Shown here one piece after another: positions 20,205 through 29,958 of a stretch of 64,000 nucleotides of DNA. The DNA is from Alphaproteobacteria bacterium. Its GTDB lineage: Bacteria; Pseudomonadota; Alphaproteobacteria; Puniceispirillales; Puniceispirillaceae. Location of the stretch: contig JADHOL010000005.1 in assembly GCA_016779005.1 (NCBI GenBank), positions 1 through 64,000 on the forward strand, written 5' to 3'. Each line of letters opens with the position of its first letter. The stretch's first letter is position 1. The position numbers were made by a program, and so were the translations under genes. The notes under the pieces are model-generated. The model worked only from the letters and a program-made list of their open reading frames with translations, did no database searches and was not told the origin of the DNA.

Positions 20205-21128
20205 ATGGTCTGGTTAAGGCAGATTAGACGAAAACAACCTAATCACCGTCTTCCTCAAATAGTGATTATCTCTGTCGGATTTTTATTAATTTTAATTGGC
20301 AAAGCAGATGTAACAGCGGCGCGCTATATGCACGGCGGTATTGTCGAGGTTGTTGCACCCTTATACTCCATTATAACAGTCCCAATTGACAGCATAGAAA
20401 CCTTGTTTGAAGGTGTGCAGACGGTTGCGTCCTCAAGAACAGAGGCAAAAAGACTTGCCGTTGAGAATGAAAGATTACGTAAATGGCAACAATTAGCAGA
20501 ATCGCTAGAGGTTGAAAACAGACAGCTAAGATCTGTTCTTGGCGCGGTTGTGCCGCCAGATTGGAGCGCAATCACCGCAAGGGTCATTGTGGTACCCGCA
20601 GGTAACTTTACCCATAGCATGATACTGGAACATGGGCCTGGTTACAAGATTCCAAGCGGAAGCGCCGTTGTTACATCCGAAGGATTGGTTGGCTATATTA
20701 TCTCAAGCGGAAAGCACTTCTCACGTGTTCTATTAATAAGCGATGTAAATGCGCGTATTCCCGTTATTCTAAGTGATTCTTCTTGGCCTGGATTAGCGGT
20801 TGGAAAAAATGGCCTCACATTGGAGCTTGATTTTCTGCCAGCTGAATCCAAGCCATCTGATAATGAAGCGGTTGTAACCTCTGGACATGGCGGATTATTG
20901 CCAGCTGGTATTCTGGTTGGCAGGGTCTCCTCTATCTCAAAAGAGCAGGTTTTAGTTACACCGTCCGTTGAACTCAGAAAGCTATCATTTGTCACTATTC
21001 TCACCAGAAAAGAAGCTACCGATTTCATGCTTGATCCAGAGCAGAATAATTCCCTTTATTCCCCTTTGATTGAGAGAAAAAATGAGCGTCTGTTTGAGGG
21101 ATTAAATTCAAGAGAGATCCTTCAATAA
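20205..21128 (+). CDS. mreC: Cell shape protein MreC
   Basis: Periplasmic scaffold of the elongasome that activates PBP2. One N-terminal membrane helix (about 18-34) is followed by a coiled coil (AKRLAVENERLRKWQQLAESL) and the beta-barrel MreC domain (VVTSEGLVGYIISSGKHFSRVLLISD). 307 residues. It starts ten bases after mreB, and its stop overlaps the mreD start. Confidence 0.93.
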   Translation: MVWLRQIRRKQPNHRLPQIVIISVGFLLILIGKADVTAARYMHGGIVEVVAPLYSIITVPIDSIETLFEGVQTVASSRTEAKRLAVENERLRKWQQLAESLEVENRQLRSVLGAVVPPDWSAITARVIVVPAGNFTHSMILEHGPGYKIPSGSAVVTSEGLVGYIISSGKHFSRVLLISDVNARIPVILSDSSWPGLAVGKNGLTLELDFLPAESKPSDNEAVVTSGHGGLLPAGILVGRVSSISKEQVLVTPSVELRKLSFVTILTRKEATDFMLDPEQNNSLYSPLIERKNERLFEGLNSREILQ

Positions 21129-21667
21129 TGCTCACACAGACAAAGCCCAATACTCACAATAATTATGCTGACTTCTCAAAGCTATTTCTAGTATTTGGGG
21201 TTGGCGTTGTTATTGTATTCACTGAAATTGCGCTTGCTAAATGGCCGTTTTTTTTTAGTGCAGCCCCAATGCTAAGCCTATGCTATATATTTACCCTTGT
21301 ATTATTACGGCCCCAATTAATGCCTGTTATATCGATTGTGCTGATAGCGCTACTCTTTGAGCTGATGGGCGGGGATATGCTTGGGGTAAGAGTAACTGCT
21401 TTTTATATTGCTACCTTAATTATCCGCCGCAGGGTTGCTGTAAATGAACAAGCTGATTTTATAGCGCATTGGGCTAATTTCAGTTTAATCTGTTTTGCTG
21501 TGGTGTTATTCCGATTATTTGTGTTTTTATCCCTTTATTTTGCAATAACAAACCTGTCGATGCTCGCATTTCAAATCGGTGTATCCATTTTGGTGTTTCC
21601 GATTTTCTTTGTTACTATGAATCTTATATTTAGCATTCTTGGCTCTCCTATAAAACAAGATGATTAG
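21128..21667 (+). CDS. mreD: Rod-shape determining membrane protein MreD
   Basis: Small integral membrane protein of the elongasome. The sequence is mostly hydrophobic, with about five to six predicted membrane segments from residue 18 on, and little else conserved, as is usual for MreD. The call rests mainly on its length (179), hydrophobicity and position between mreC, whose stop it overlaps, and PBP2. Confidence 0.85.
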   Translation: MLTQTKPNTHNNYADFSKLFLVFGVGVVIVFTEIALAKWPFFFSAAPMLSLCYIFTLVLLRPQLMPVISIVLIALLFELMGGDMLGVRVTAFYIATLIIRRRVAVNEQADFIAHWANFSLICFAVVLFRLFVFLSLYFAITNLSMLAFQIGVSILVFPIFFVTMNLIFSILGSPIKQDD

Positions 21668-21682
21668 GGTCAAACACTAACA

Positions 21683-23635
21683 ATGGCAAAAAAACGAAAA
21701 GAAATACAAGAAGTCGCTAACCAAATTTCTAGACGAATGCTGTTTGTAGGTGGTTTGCAAATCAGTTTCGGGCTAATTCTTGTAGGCAGATTATATCAAT
21801 TACAAATTCTGCATAGTGATGCTTATCTTAAATTATCGGATAAGAATCAATTTGATCATCGCTTGGTAATGGCACCCCGAGGGAGAATACTTGATTCTAA
21901 AAACAGGCTTTTAGCCGGAAATTCAGAGGTTTTTGAGCTAATCGTAATTCCTGCGCGCGCACAGAATTTGCAAAAGCTTTTATCAAATATTGATATGATA
22001 ATTGGTTTATCACAAGAAGAAATTAAGGACATTATTGACATTGCTAAGAATCAGCCAGATTTCTTAGAAATTTCGATTAAATCAGATTTAACCCAGCGTG
22101 AGTTATCTCATCTTGCTATTCGCAGTGCTATATTAGAAGGGGTCTTATTTCAAAAGAATTTTAATCGAATATACCCTCAAGGCAAGTTACTCTCTCACGT
22201 GACTGGTTATGTTTCTGGAATTACCGCAAATGAGATAGAACAAAATAGGAATTTACGCCGATTAGTTGGATTAAAAACAGGCAAGGCGGGCCTTGAAAAA
22301 ACACTAGATGAATCTCTCAGAGGCATTGTGGGGGAGGAACGTATTGAGGTGAATTCACGCGGGAAGCCGGTTAGATTTATATCAGATAGAACTCCCAAAC
22401 AAGGAAGTGATAGTCAGCTTACAATAGATATTGATATTCAATCCTATGCAGTAGACAGGCTCAAGCAAGGAAACTCTGAACAGGTTGAATTATCTGATAG
22501 CGCCGTTCAGGAAGCAATCACTAAAAATGACGAGTTAAAGGCGCATATTAATATCGGCGAGACCATGATATTAAAAGATTCCAAATCAAGATATGTCCCA
22601 CCTGAAACAGGCGCGGTTGTATTAATGGATGTCGAAACAGGCGGGGTTGTTGCGATGGTTTCTTCACCTGCGTATGATCCAAATTTATTTGCGGGAAGAT
22701 TATCAAATAGAGCATGGCAGAATATAAATGACCATCCAAGGGTGCCCTTACTCAACCGCGTCGTTGCTGGGTTATATTCACCAGGTTCTACTTTCAAAAT
22801 GGCCGTCTATGCAGCCGCACTTGAGGCAGGTGTTATCTCATCTGATACATCTTATATATGTAACGGCTTTTTTGAATTTGGGGATCGCAATTTCTACTGT
22901 TGGCAGGAAAAAGGTCATGGAAAAGTAAATGGAAGACAGGCAATAGCGCAGTCATGTGATGTATATTTTTATCAAATTGCACTAAAGACTGGTATTGACC
23001 GCATTCAAAATATGGCTAATCGAATGGGTCTTGGCATTATCACAGATGTTGGTATCCCAGGCGAGAAATTGGGAATAATTCCAAATCGGCAATGGAAGAA
23101 GAATAATCGAGGAACTGTCTGGACACCAGGAGAGACAGTGATTGCTGGAATAGGTCAGGGGTTTGTCTTAACCACCCCAATCCAACTTGCTGTGATGGCG
23201 GCGCGAATAGGCAATGGCAGAAAGGCAGTTAAAGCAAAGCTTTTATCTGAACATGCGAAAAACTCAGATGAGTTTCAGTCCTTAAATATTAGCGGCACGG
23301 TACTAAAAGAAATTCAACGCTCAATGAGAAGTGTTGTTGCTGGGGGCAGAGGTACGGCGCGCAACTATGATTTAAAGGGCTATGGGATGGCCGGAAAAAC
23401 AGGTACTGTTCAAGTCAAAAGAATCTCTAAAGCAGAGAGAGATGAAGGTATTGTAGATAATACTGACAGGCGCTGGAAGGATAGGGACCATGCCTTATTT
23501 GTAGCATACGCGCCTTATGAAAAACCTAAATATGCGATAAGTGTTATTGTAGAACATGGTGGTAGCGGCTCTTCTATGGCCGCGCCAATTGCGCGTGATA
23601 TCCTCAAATTCGCACTGGATAGGCAATCTATATGA
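21683..23635 (+). CDS. mrdA: Penicillin-binding protein 2 (peptidoglycan transpeptidase)
   Basis: Cross-links peptidoglycan during elongation. An N-terminal membrane helix (about 20-40) leads into the PBP dimerisation domain, with APRGRILDSKNRLLA. The transpeptidase domain has the active serine S369 in SPGSTFKM, the SxD motif in AQSCDVYFY and KTGT near 575. 650 residues, typical for PBP2. Its last codons overlap the rodA start. Confidence 0.95.
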   Translation: MAKKRKEIQEVANQISRRMLFVGGLQISFGLILVGRLYQLQILHSDAYLKLSDKNQFDHRLVMAPRGRILDSKNRLLAGNSEVFELIVIPARAQNLQKLLSNIDMIIGLSQEEIKDIIDIAKNQPDFLEISIKSDLTQRELSHLAIRSAILEGVLFQKNFNRIYPQGKLLSHVTGYVSGITANEIEQNRNLRRLVGLKTGKAGLEKTLDESLRGIVGEERIEVNSRGKPVRFISDRTPKQGSDSQLTIDIDIQSYAVDRLKQGNSEQVELSDSAVQEAITKNDELKAHINIGETMILKDSKSRYVPPETGAVVLMDVETGGVVAMVSSPAYDPNLFAGRLSNRAWQNINDHPRVPLLNRVVAGLYSPGSTFKMAVYAAALEAGVISSDTSYICNGFFEFGDRNFYCWQEKGHGKVNGRQAIAQSCDVYFYQIALKTGIDRIQNMANRMGLGIITDVGIPGEKLGIIPNRQWKKNNRGTVWTPGETVIAGIGQGFVLTTPIQLAVMAARIGNGRKAVKAKLLSEHAKNSDEFQSLNISGTVLKEIQRSMRSVVAGGRGTARNYDLKGYGMAGKTGTVQVKRISKAERDEGIVDNTDRRWKDRDHALFVAYAPYEKPKYAISVIVEHGGSGSSMAAPIARDILKFALDRQSI

Positions 23636-24732
23636 GCGTGACTTCAAGATTATTTGCCATTCCATGGATCATGGTAGGGGGTATATTTATACTCGTAATC
23701 ATTGGCACAATGGCTTTATATTCTGCCTCTGACGGGGTGTGGACTGCCTCTGTGCAGCAACATTTAATACGTTCTGCTCTTGGGTTTCTGCTTGCTGTTT
23801 TTATCGCGTTTCTGCCCATAAACTGGCTGTTTAGAACTAGTTTTATCATCTGGCTTGGGTTTGTTGCTATTCTAATAGCGCTTCCATTTATTGGTGTGGG
23901 AGCAGGCGCTACTAGATGGATTGATTTAGGGTTTATGAATTTTCAACCATCAGAGCCTGCAAAAATTGCTGTTGTTCTTTTATTAGCACGATATTTATCC
24001 CTCAGAACCTTTGATCAGATAGATAAGTTTCTGATTTATATTCCAGCACTATTAATAGCTGCTATTCCATCTGGGCTGGTTTTGATGCAGCCAGATTTAG
24101 GGACTGGATTAATGATATTTGTCGCTGGTTTAGCGGTTATTTTTGTAAGTGGTTTGCCCAAACGATATGTGTTACTTGGGATCGCGGTGGTTGCTGCATG
24201 TATCCCAATAATCTGGAGCCAGCTTTATGATTATCAAAAATCGCGTCTATTGACATTCCTTAATCCTGAAAAAGATGTTTTAGGTGCAGGCTGGCAGATT
24301 ACCCAATCAAAAATTGCACTTGGATCTGGCGGGCTATTTGGGAAAGGATTTCTACAAGGCTCTCAATCCCAGCTTGACTATCTGCCTGAAAAACAAACAG
24401 ATTTTGTGTTCACACTGATTGGGGAAGAATTCGGATTTATTGGAAATAGTGCCATTATTTTTGTTTATTTCCTAATCATTATCTCAATCACAGGAATTGG
24501 TCTAAAAGCAAAGAATAGATTTAGCAGACTTGTTGCTAGCGGATTAGCGATGGTTATTTTTTTATATGTGTTTGTGAATATTGCGATGGTAACAGGGGTA
24601 TTGCCAGTAGTGGGTGCGCCTCTGCCATTGCTTTCATATGGAGGGACCGCATTGCTTACCGTATTCGTAATTTTAGGTATCTCAATGAACTTGTCGCAAA
24701 ACAGCCAGAAAGAAGATCTTGAAATTAGTTAA
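23632..24732 (+). CDS. rodA: Rod-shape determining glycosyltransferase RodA (SEDS family)
   Basis: Integral membrane SEDS-family peptidoglycan polymerase that works with PBP2. The sequence has about ten membrane helices and the SEDS signatures GAGATRWIDLGFMNFQPSEPAK, LMQPDLGTGLM, and PLLSYGGTALLT near the C-terminus. 366 residues, typical. It starts four bases inside the end of mrdA (ATGA overlap), indicating translational coupling. Confidence 0.95.
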   Translation: MSVTSRLFAIPWIMVGGIFILVIIGTMALYSASDGVWTASVQQHLIRSALGFLLAVFIAFLPINWLFRTSFIIWLGFVAILIALPFIGVGAGATRWIDLGFMNFQPSEPAKIAVVLLLARYLSLRTFDQIDKFLIYIPALLIAAIPSGLVLMQPDLGTGLMIFVAGLAVIFVSGLPKRYVLLGIAVVAACIPIIWSQLYDYQKSRLLTFLNPEKDVLGAGWQITQSKIALGSGGLFGKGFLQGSQSQLDYLPEKQTDFVFTLIGEEFGFIGNSAIIFVYFLIIISITGIGLKAKNRFSRLVASGLAMVIFLYVFVNIAMVTGVLPVVGAPLPLLSYGGTALLTVFVILGISMNLSQNSQKEDLEIS

Positions 24733-24806
24733 ATTGGTCATAGTTTTTATGACATAAACAAAACTAAATTATAAACTCGGTGAAATTACAGAAAGTGGTG
24801 ATTTAA

Positions 24807-26057
24807 ATGCTCGGTTCTTTTTTTCCAAGACCAGCACTCTTTTTTCTAAGTGCAATTATCTGGACGGCCTTATTAGTGGTTTTTTGGTATGGCTATGGAA
24901 CACAGCTTGGTCAAATATTCGGATTTGACATAATTGAAGATAGAGAAGCTGTTATTGGGCTTGGGTTTTTCGTAACTCCAGAATTTCAGTGGTTTTATAT
25001 ATTTTATTTCATAGCAAATGCATTATTTGCAGGTTTCTGGTTTATTTGGTCGCCGCATAGCTGGCAGCTTTGGTCAATTGTTGGCTCCCAGCTTATTTTA
25101 TTCTCAACTTATTTTTCTGTTCAGGTATCGGTTGCGTTAAACTATTGGCGCAGGCCATTTTTTGATAATATCATAGCAGCGCTGGATCCAGAAAAGAACG
25201 TTCCCGCGTCCGAGCTGATGGCCTTATTAGTCATATTTGCACAAATAGCGTTATTATGGATGGTGATATATGTAGCAACGCGGTTTTTTGTAAGCCATTA
25301 TATATTTCGCTGGCGCACCGCCATGAATAATTATTATTTTAGTCAATGGAGCCGCGTGCGACATATTGAGGGCGCTTCCCAGCGAATCCAAGAAGATACC
25401 ATGCGGTTTGCAGGTATCATGGAGAGTCTTGGTGTTTCCATAGTAGATTCCATTATGACGTTATTTGCGTTCCTTCCATTATTGCTAAGCCTGTCATCTT
25501 ATGTCTCTGAATTGCCGATTATTGGGGTAATTCCCTACCCATTAATGTTTGCCGCTATCTTCTGGTCGTTATTTGGAACTATTTTATTGGCAGTTGTCGG
25601 CATAAAATTACCAGGGCTAGAATTCCGTAATCAGCGTGTTGAAGCAGCCTTTCGAAAAGAGCTTGTATATGGAGAAGATGACGAAACAAGAGCCACTCCG
25701 CCAACAATTAAAGAATTATTTTCAAATGTAAGGCGTAATTATTTTAGGCTTTATTTTCACTATATGTATTTCAACGTCTTTCGCGGATTATATATTCAGG
25801 CAGATAATATATTTGCCTATTTCATATTAATACCTTCTATTGCGGTCGGAGCCTTTACCTATGGTGTGATGCAACAGATCTTAACTGCGTTTACACAAGT
25901 ATCTAGCTCATTCCAGTATTTGGTTAATAGCTGGACAACCATTATCGAATTGCTGTCTATCTTTAAGAGATTACAAGCATTTGAGAGGGCTATGTTAGGT
26001 CAGTCACTGCCAAATATTGATGAAGATTTTATTCAAACGGGCGGTTTGGAGAAGTAG
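24807..26057 (+). CDS. sbmA: SbmA/BacA-type peptide antibiotic transporter
   Basis: Inner-membrane protein of the SbmA/BacA family. These are proton-driven importers of peptides and related compounds that resemble the membrane half of an ABC transporter without an ATPase domain. The sequence has about seven to eight helices. Its family-like stretches are FYIFYFIANALFAGFW, HYIFRWRTAMNNYY, EGASQRIQEDTMRF and the C-terminal FTQVSSSFQYLVNSW. 416 residues, full length, with no nucleotide-binding domain. It starts MLGSFFPRPALFF and lies 74 bases after rodA; whether it shares that operon is unclear. Confidence 0.9.
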   Translation: MLGSFFPRPALFFLSAIIWTALLVVFWYGYGTQLGQIFGFDIIEDREAVIGLGFFVTPEFQWFYIFYFIANALFAGFWFIWSPHSWQLWSIVGSQLILFSTYFSVQVSVALNYWRRPFFDNIIAALDPEKNVPASELMALLVIFAQIALLWMVIYVATRFFVSHYIFRWRTAMNNYYFSQWSRVRHIEGASQRIQEDTMRFAGIMESLGVSIVDSIMTLFAFLPLLLSLSSYVSELPIIGVIPYPLMFAAIFWSLFGTILLAVVGIKLPGLEFRNQRVEAAFRKELVYGEDDETRATPPTIKELFSNVRRNYFRLYFHYMYFNVFRGLYIQADNIFAYFILIPSIAVGAFTYGVMQQILTAFTQVSSSFQYLVNSWTTIIELLSIFKRLQAFERAMLGQSLPNIDEDFIQTGGLEK

Positions 26058-26078
26058 CTGGAGCCGGAAAACCAGCTA
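26055..26078. repeat. Inverted repeat between convergent sbmA and glmU
   Basis: TAGCTGG (26055-26061) and CCAGCTA (26072-26078) form a perfect 7-bp stem with a ten-base loop over the sbmA stop codon. Neither side has a T-run, so it is at best a weak or Rho-assisted terminator. Confidence 0.4.
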
Positions 26079-26099
26079 TTGGCGGTGTAAAGTACGGCT

Positions 26100-27416
26100 T
26101 TATGTGCGTTTATTGCGAACCTTTTCAGCGCCTGATGGAATGATAGTTTGCTTGCTTCTGGAAAGGCTTAATCCATCATTTGGTACGTCTTGCGTGATGG
26201 TTGAACCCGCACCTATAATAGCGTTATCACCGATAGTTACAGGGGCGACCAGCGCTGTATTAGAGCCGATAAAAGCGCCGTTGCCTATTTTGGTTTTATA
26301 TTTGCGATATCCGTCATAATTACAGGTAATCGTGCCTGCACCGATATTCGCATTATCCCCAATTTGTGTATCCCCTATATAGCTGAGATGATTGACCTTA
26401 GCGCCGTCGCCAAGAGTTGATTTTTTAACTTCTACAAAATTTCCAATTTTTACATTCTGGCTGGTGATTGTATCAGGCCTTATGCGCGCAAATGGCCCGA
26501 TTATATTGCCCTCTCCAATAGAGCATTTCTCAAGATGGCAGAATGACTTAATATGACAATTGCTGGCTATTGAAACGCCGCCTGCGATTACAACATTAGG
26601 CTCGATAATAACGTCCTGCCCAAAAATTGTATCCTTTTGTAAAAATACTGTTTCAGGGGCAATCATGGTAACACCGGAAAGCATCGCTTTTCTGCGTAAA
26701 TTATTCTGTGCTACAGACTCAGCAATCGCTAATTGCGCCAGATTATTAATGCCAATTACATGTTCTTTATCTGTTAAAATATAATCCACGCTCAAATTAT
26801 TTTTAGAGCCAACAGAGACTATGTCGGTGAGAAAATATTCTTGCTTAGAATTCGAAGGCGTTATCTTCTGGATAGTCTCTTCGATTATAGAGCCATTAAA
26901 TGCCATAATGCCAGCATTCACATTTGTTATCATCTTTTGCGATGCGCTAGCTTCGCTATCTTCAATGATAGCATCAAGGCTTCCAGTGCTAGAAGTGACT
27001 AGTCTGCCATATCCAGATGGGTTCTCAGCATTAAATCCTAACACACAGATATCAGAGCCAGATTTAATGTTATCCAGTAATTCACACATAATATCCTTAT
27101 TGATAAAAGGAGTGTCAGCATATAAAACAAGGATTGGTTGATCTCTATTTTTAATATGGGGCAGGGCAGCCATTACCGCGTCTGCGGTGCCGTTCTGGTT
27201 TTTCTGAATGGCGATGCTGTAGCCTGACAGAAACGAGGCTAGGTCTGGCGTATCATCGCTAATAACCGGAATAATAGGCTCAGCACCCGCACTCCTTGCA
27301 GCATCTATGACCCAAGAAATCATCTCAAACCCTGCTACTTTATGAAGCGGCTTAGAAAGGGATGACTTCATCCGGCTACCCTTACCGGCAGCAAGTATTA
27401 TCGCAGTGAAACTCAT
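26100..27416 (-). CDS. glmU: Bifunctional UDP-GlcNAc pyrophosphorylase / GlcN-1-P acetyltransferase
   Basis: Makes UDP-GlcNAc for peptidoglycan and lipid A. The N-terminal uridyltransferase domain starts with LAAGKGSRMKSSLSKPLHKV. The C-terminal left-handed beta-helix acetyltransferase is visible in the hexapeptide repeats, with VEVKKSTLGDGAKVNHLSYI and GAGTITCNYDGYRKYKT. 438 residues, near the usual 450. It is divergent from glmS, which supplies glucosamine-6-phosphate; the mutase GlmM is not in this window. Confidence 0.95.
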   Translation of the reverse strand: MSFTAIILAAGKGSRMKSSLSKPLHKVAGFEMISWVIDAARSAGAEPIIPVISDDTPDLASFLSGYSIAIQKNQNGTADAVMAALPHIKNRDQPILVLYADTPFINKDIMCELLDNIKSGSDICVLGFNAENPSGYGRLVTSSTGSLDAIIEDSEASASQKMITNVNAGIMAFNGSIIEETIQKITPSNSKQEYFLTDIVSVGSKNNLSVDYILTDKEHVIGINNLAQLAIAESVAQNNLRRKAMLSGVTMIAPETVFLQKDTIFGQDVIIEPNVVIAGGVSIASNCHIKSFCHLEKCSIGEGNIIGPFARIRPDTITSQNVKIGNFVEVKKSTLGDGAKVNHLSYIGDTQIGDNANIGAGTITCNYDGYRKYKTKIGNGAFIGSNTALVAPVTIGDNAIIGAGSTITQDVPNDGLSLSRSKQTIIPSGAEKVRNKRT

Positions 27417-27532
27417 ATCCTAGTTATACCGAATAATTGGTTCAGCATCAAAGGAATATCACTGTGTTTAATTTATGATTTATGTGATAATAAGGTTTAG
27501 GGATCTAGGCGCACTTGATAGGATAAAATGAC

Positions 27533-29353
27533 ATGTGTGGTATTGTTGGATATGTTGGAAATGAAGCATGTCAGGAAATCATTTTAGGCTCTCTCGAACG
27601 CTTAGAATATCGTGGCTATGATAGCTCTGGCATTGCTTCAATTGAGCATGACCAATTGCAATTATGCCGTGCGGTTGGCAAGCTCTCTGAATTAAAAGTA
27701 AAAATTAAAGAAAAGCCTATATCAGGGTGTATGGGGATTGGACATATAAGGTGGGCAACTCATGGCGGGGTTACGCAGGAAAATGCGCACCCTCACCTTG
27801 CGAATAGCGAAGTTGCAATTGTTCATAACGGCATAATTGAGAATTATGCCGAACTCAAAAAAGAACTTATCGAAAAAGGGTGTGTATTTATAAGCGATAC
27901 TGACTCAGAAGTGCTTGCTCATTTATTTGTGCACGCGTTTAGGCAGGGGTGCGTGCCTGTTGAAGCGTTGCGCTTTGTTCTATCCAAAATTGAGGGTGCC
28001 TTTGCCTTTGCAGCAATAAGCAAATCAAATCCAGAAACTTTAATGGTTGCTCGAAATGCATCACCGCTTGCGATAGGGTTTGCAGATGAAATGGCAATTA
28101 TTGCTTCAGATGCAACCGCAATGGCTCATCTAACGCGCCAAGTAACCTACCTTAAAGATAATGATTATGCCGTCATAACAGCCAAGAGCTGTGATATATT
28201 TAATGGCAATGATGAGCCAGCAAACAGAGAAATTGTACAGGTAAAAGCAAGTCCGATTTTACTAGATAAAGCAGGTTTTAGGCATTATATGGAAAAAGAA
28301 ATCCATGAACAGCCAGATGCTATTAGTCATACGATTTCAGCAATGAGCGATGCTGATGGTAGCTTAACCGCCGGGCTTGATGTCCTCTCTCTCTCAAAGA
28401 TAAAGCGAATTGTATTGCTAGCAGCAGGCACCAGTTTTTATGCAGCTCAAATTGGTCGCTATTGGATTGAAAAGCTTTCTGGCATTCCAGTAGTGTGTGA
28501 GATTGCATCTGAATATCATTACCGTGACCCTGCTGCTACTGGGCAAACAACTGCTATTGCCATAAGTCAGTCTGGTGAAAGCATAGACACTCTTATGGCG
28601 ATGCGACATGCAAAAACCTTAGGCCTTGATACTTTTGGAATTGTAAATGTGGCTGATAGCACGATTGCCCGCGAAGCTGATAAAATCTTGCCGACAAGAG
28701 CAGGGCCGGAAATTGGTGTGGCAAGTACCAAGGCGTTCACCGCACAATTAATAGTTCTAATATGTCTTGCAATCGTGCTTGGTAGACAAAATGGTCACTT
28801 GGATGCATCAAGAGTGACTTATTTATATCAGAAATTGCTTAAGATACCAGGTGCTGTTGGCAAATCAATGAAACTATTTGACCCTATTCGCCCGATAGCA
28901 CATCAATTAAAAAATGCGCGTTCATGCTTGTTTTTGGGGCGTGATATGCTGTTTCCGCTGGCATGTGAAGGGGCTCTAAAACTAAAAGAGCTTAGTTATA
29001 TTCATGCAGAAGGGTTTGCCTCAGGTGAAATGAAGCATGGTCCTATTGCGCTGCTTGAGGATGGTCTTCCAATTGTTAGTTTTGTATCCGAAGATGAGAT
29101 GGCGCTTAAAGCAATAAGTAATCTCAAAGAAGCGGAGGCAAGAGGAGGGTATATTATCGTTATCGGAACGCAAGCTGCAGTTGATTTAATTGATTTTGCA
29201 GCAGCAAAGATAGTAATCCCAGATTGTGAGCCCATTTTTGCCCCAATCGTTGGTGCTATCCCTGCGCAAATTCTGGCCTACCTTACGGCACTCGAAAAAG
29301 GCACAGACATAGATCAGCCACGTAATTTAGCAAAATCAGTCACTGTAGAGTAG
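27533..29353 (+). CDS. glmS: Glutamine-fructose-6-phosphate aminotransferase (isomerizing)
   Basis: First step of the hexosamine pathway. The glutaminase nucleophile is Cys2 of MCGIVGYVG, revealed after removal of the initiator Met. The N-terminal Ntn domain includes GIGHIRWATHGGVT, and two SIS domains follow (LAAGTSFYAAQIG; SQSGESIDTLMAMRHAK). The C-terminus PRNLAKSVTVE is the classic GlmS tail that seals the active site. 606 residues, standard. It is divergent from glmU across 116 bases. Confidence 0.96.
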   Translation: MCGIVGYVGNEACQEIILGSLERLEYRGYDSSGIASIEHDQLQLCRAVGKLSELKVKIKEKPISGCMGIGHIRWATHGGVTQENAHPHLANSEVAIVHNGIIENYAELKKELIEKGCVFISDTDSEVLAHLFVHAFRQGCVPVEALRFVLSKIEGAFAFAAISKSNPETLMVARNASPLAIGFADEMAIIASDATAMAHLTRQVTYLKDNDYAVITAKSCDIFNGNDEPANREIVQVKASPILLDKAGFRHYMEKEIHEQPDAISHTISAMSDADGSLTAGLDVLSLSKIKRIVLLAAGTSFYAAQIGRYWIEKLSGIPVVCEIASEYHYRDPAATGQTTAIAISQSGESIDTLMAMRHAKTLGLDTFGIVNVADSTIAREADKILPTRAGPEIGVASTKAFTAQLIVLICLAIVLGRQNGHLDASRVTYLYQKLLKIPGAVGKSMKLFDPIRPIAHQLKNARSCLFLGRDMLFPLACEGALKLKELSYIHAEGFASGEMKHGPIALLEDGLPIVSFVSEDEMALKAISNLKEAEARGGYIIVIGTQAAVDLIDFAAAKIVIPDCEPIFAPIVGAIPAQILAYLTALEKGTDIDQPRNLAKSVTVE

Positions 29354-29569
29354 TATCCAAAGGACGCAATTGAGGCATTATTTGGATATAAAATACACGT
29401 GAAGATCATGAAGGAGTTGCTTGGGAATATAGGAACTTAGCTTATGGAATCCAACGACGAGTAAGATTAGTGGTAAAATATATGAGATAACACATCTCCC
29501 AAGAGTGAATGATTTAGTCCTCTTATTCTCCTCTAAAAACAGGTAACAAAACGGTTTGAGTTTTGAAGC

Positions 29570-29599
29570 GTTTATTGCCCAAGTGTTTATTGCCCAAGT
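29570..29599. repeat. 15-bp perfect tandem duplication
   Basis: GTTTATTGCCCAAGT occurs twice head to tail (29570-29584, 29585-29599), with a degenerate GTTTGTTG after it. It lies in the noncoding gap between glmS and lptD. Confidence 0.85.
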
Positions 29600-29686
29600 G
29601 TTTGTTGTTGGGGGGCTGTCTACCTCTCTTAATGTTGAGTGAATATTAAGAATTAAGAGTTTCTCGAGGTATATTTAGCTAGGGTG

Positions 29687-29945
29687 TTAGGTATGATTTA
29701 TATGTGTCTTACACGCCTTAAACTTAGAACTTTTAACGCCGTGCATGATGTCAGATCTATGACATCTCCCTATATGACGCAATGATTGTTCGAGGCGCCG
29801 CATAATATCTGGGTAAATCTTCTGGTCTTTGCCTATACCCTCGGAAGACGAAGAAAATAAGCACGGGCCATTTTAATCGGCGCCCCCTCAAAAACGGTCT
29901 TACAAAGAATATTTAGTTTTTCTTCAACTATCTTCTTTGTGATTA
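29687..29945 (-). pseudogene. Possible frameshifted gene remnant, unidentified
   Basis: Two minus-strand frames look protein-like and join end to end. The upstream frame (about 29945-29834) contains KKIVEEKLNILCKTVFEGAP and then MARAYFLRLPRV before a stop. The downstream frame, shifted by one, continues from SSEGIGKDQKIYPDIMRRLE to TAA at 29687. The rich charged and helical content of both suggests a decayed gene; I do not recognise the family. Chance open frames in an AT-rich spacer remain possible. Confidence 0.3.
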
Positions 29946-29958
29946 GATGGATGGAGTG

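Larger units (their letters stand above)
29354..29958. other. 600-base gap with decayed coding fragments
   Basis: No intact gene is visible between glmS and lptD. On the minus strand one frame reads GAPIKMARAYFLRLPR and stops. An adjacent frame continues GKDQKIYPDIMRRLEQSLRH and on to a stop at 29687, as if one gene had been frameshifted. On the plus strand a frame near 29407-29490 reads DHEGVAWEYRNLAYGIQRR before stopping. I cannot identify either. A 15-bp duplication lies at 29570-29599. Confidence 0.5.

Noticed and set aside
29354-29958. Insertion sequence remnant in the glmS-lptD gap
   Set aside because: No terminal inverted repeats, target-site duplication or recognisable transposase motif; only unidentified coding fragments are seen.
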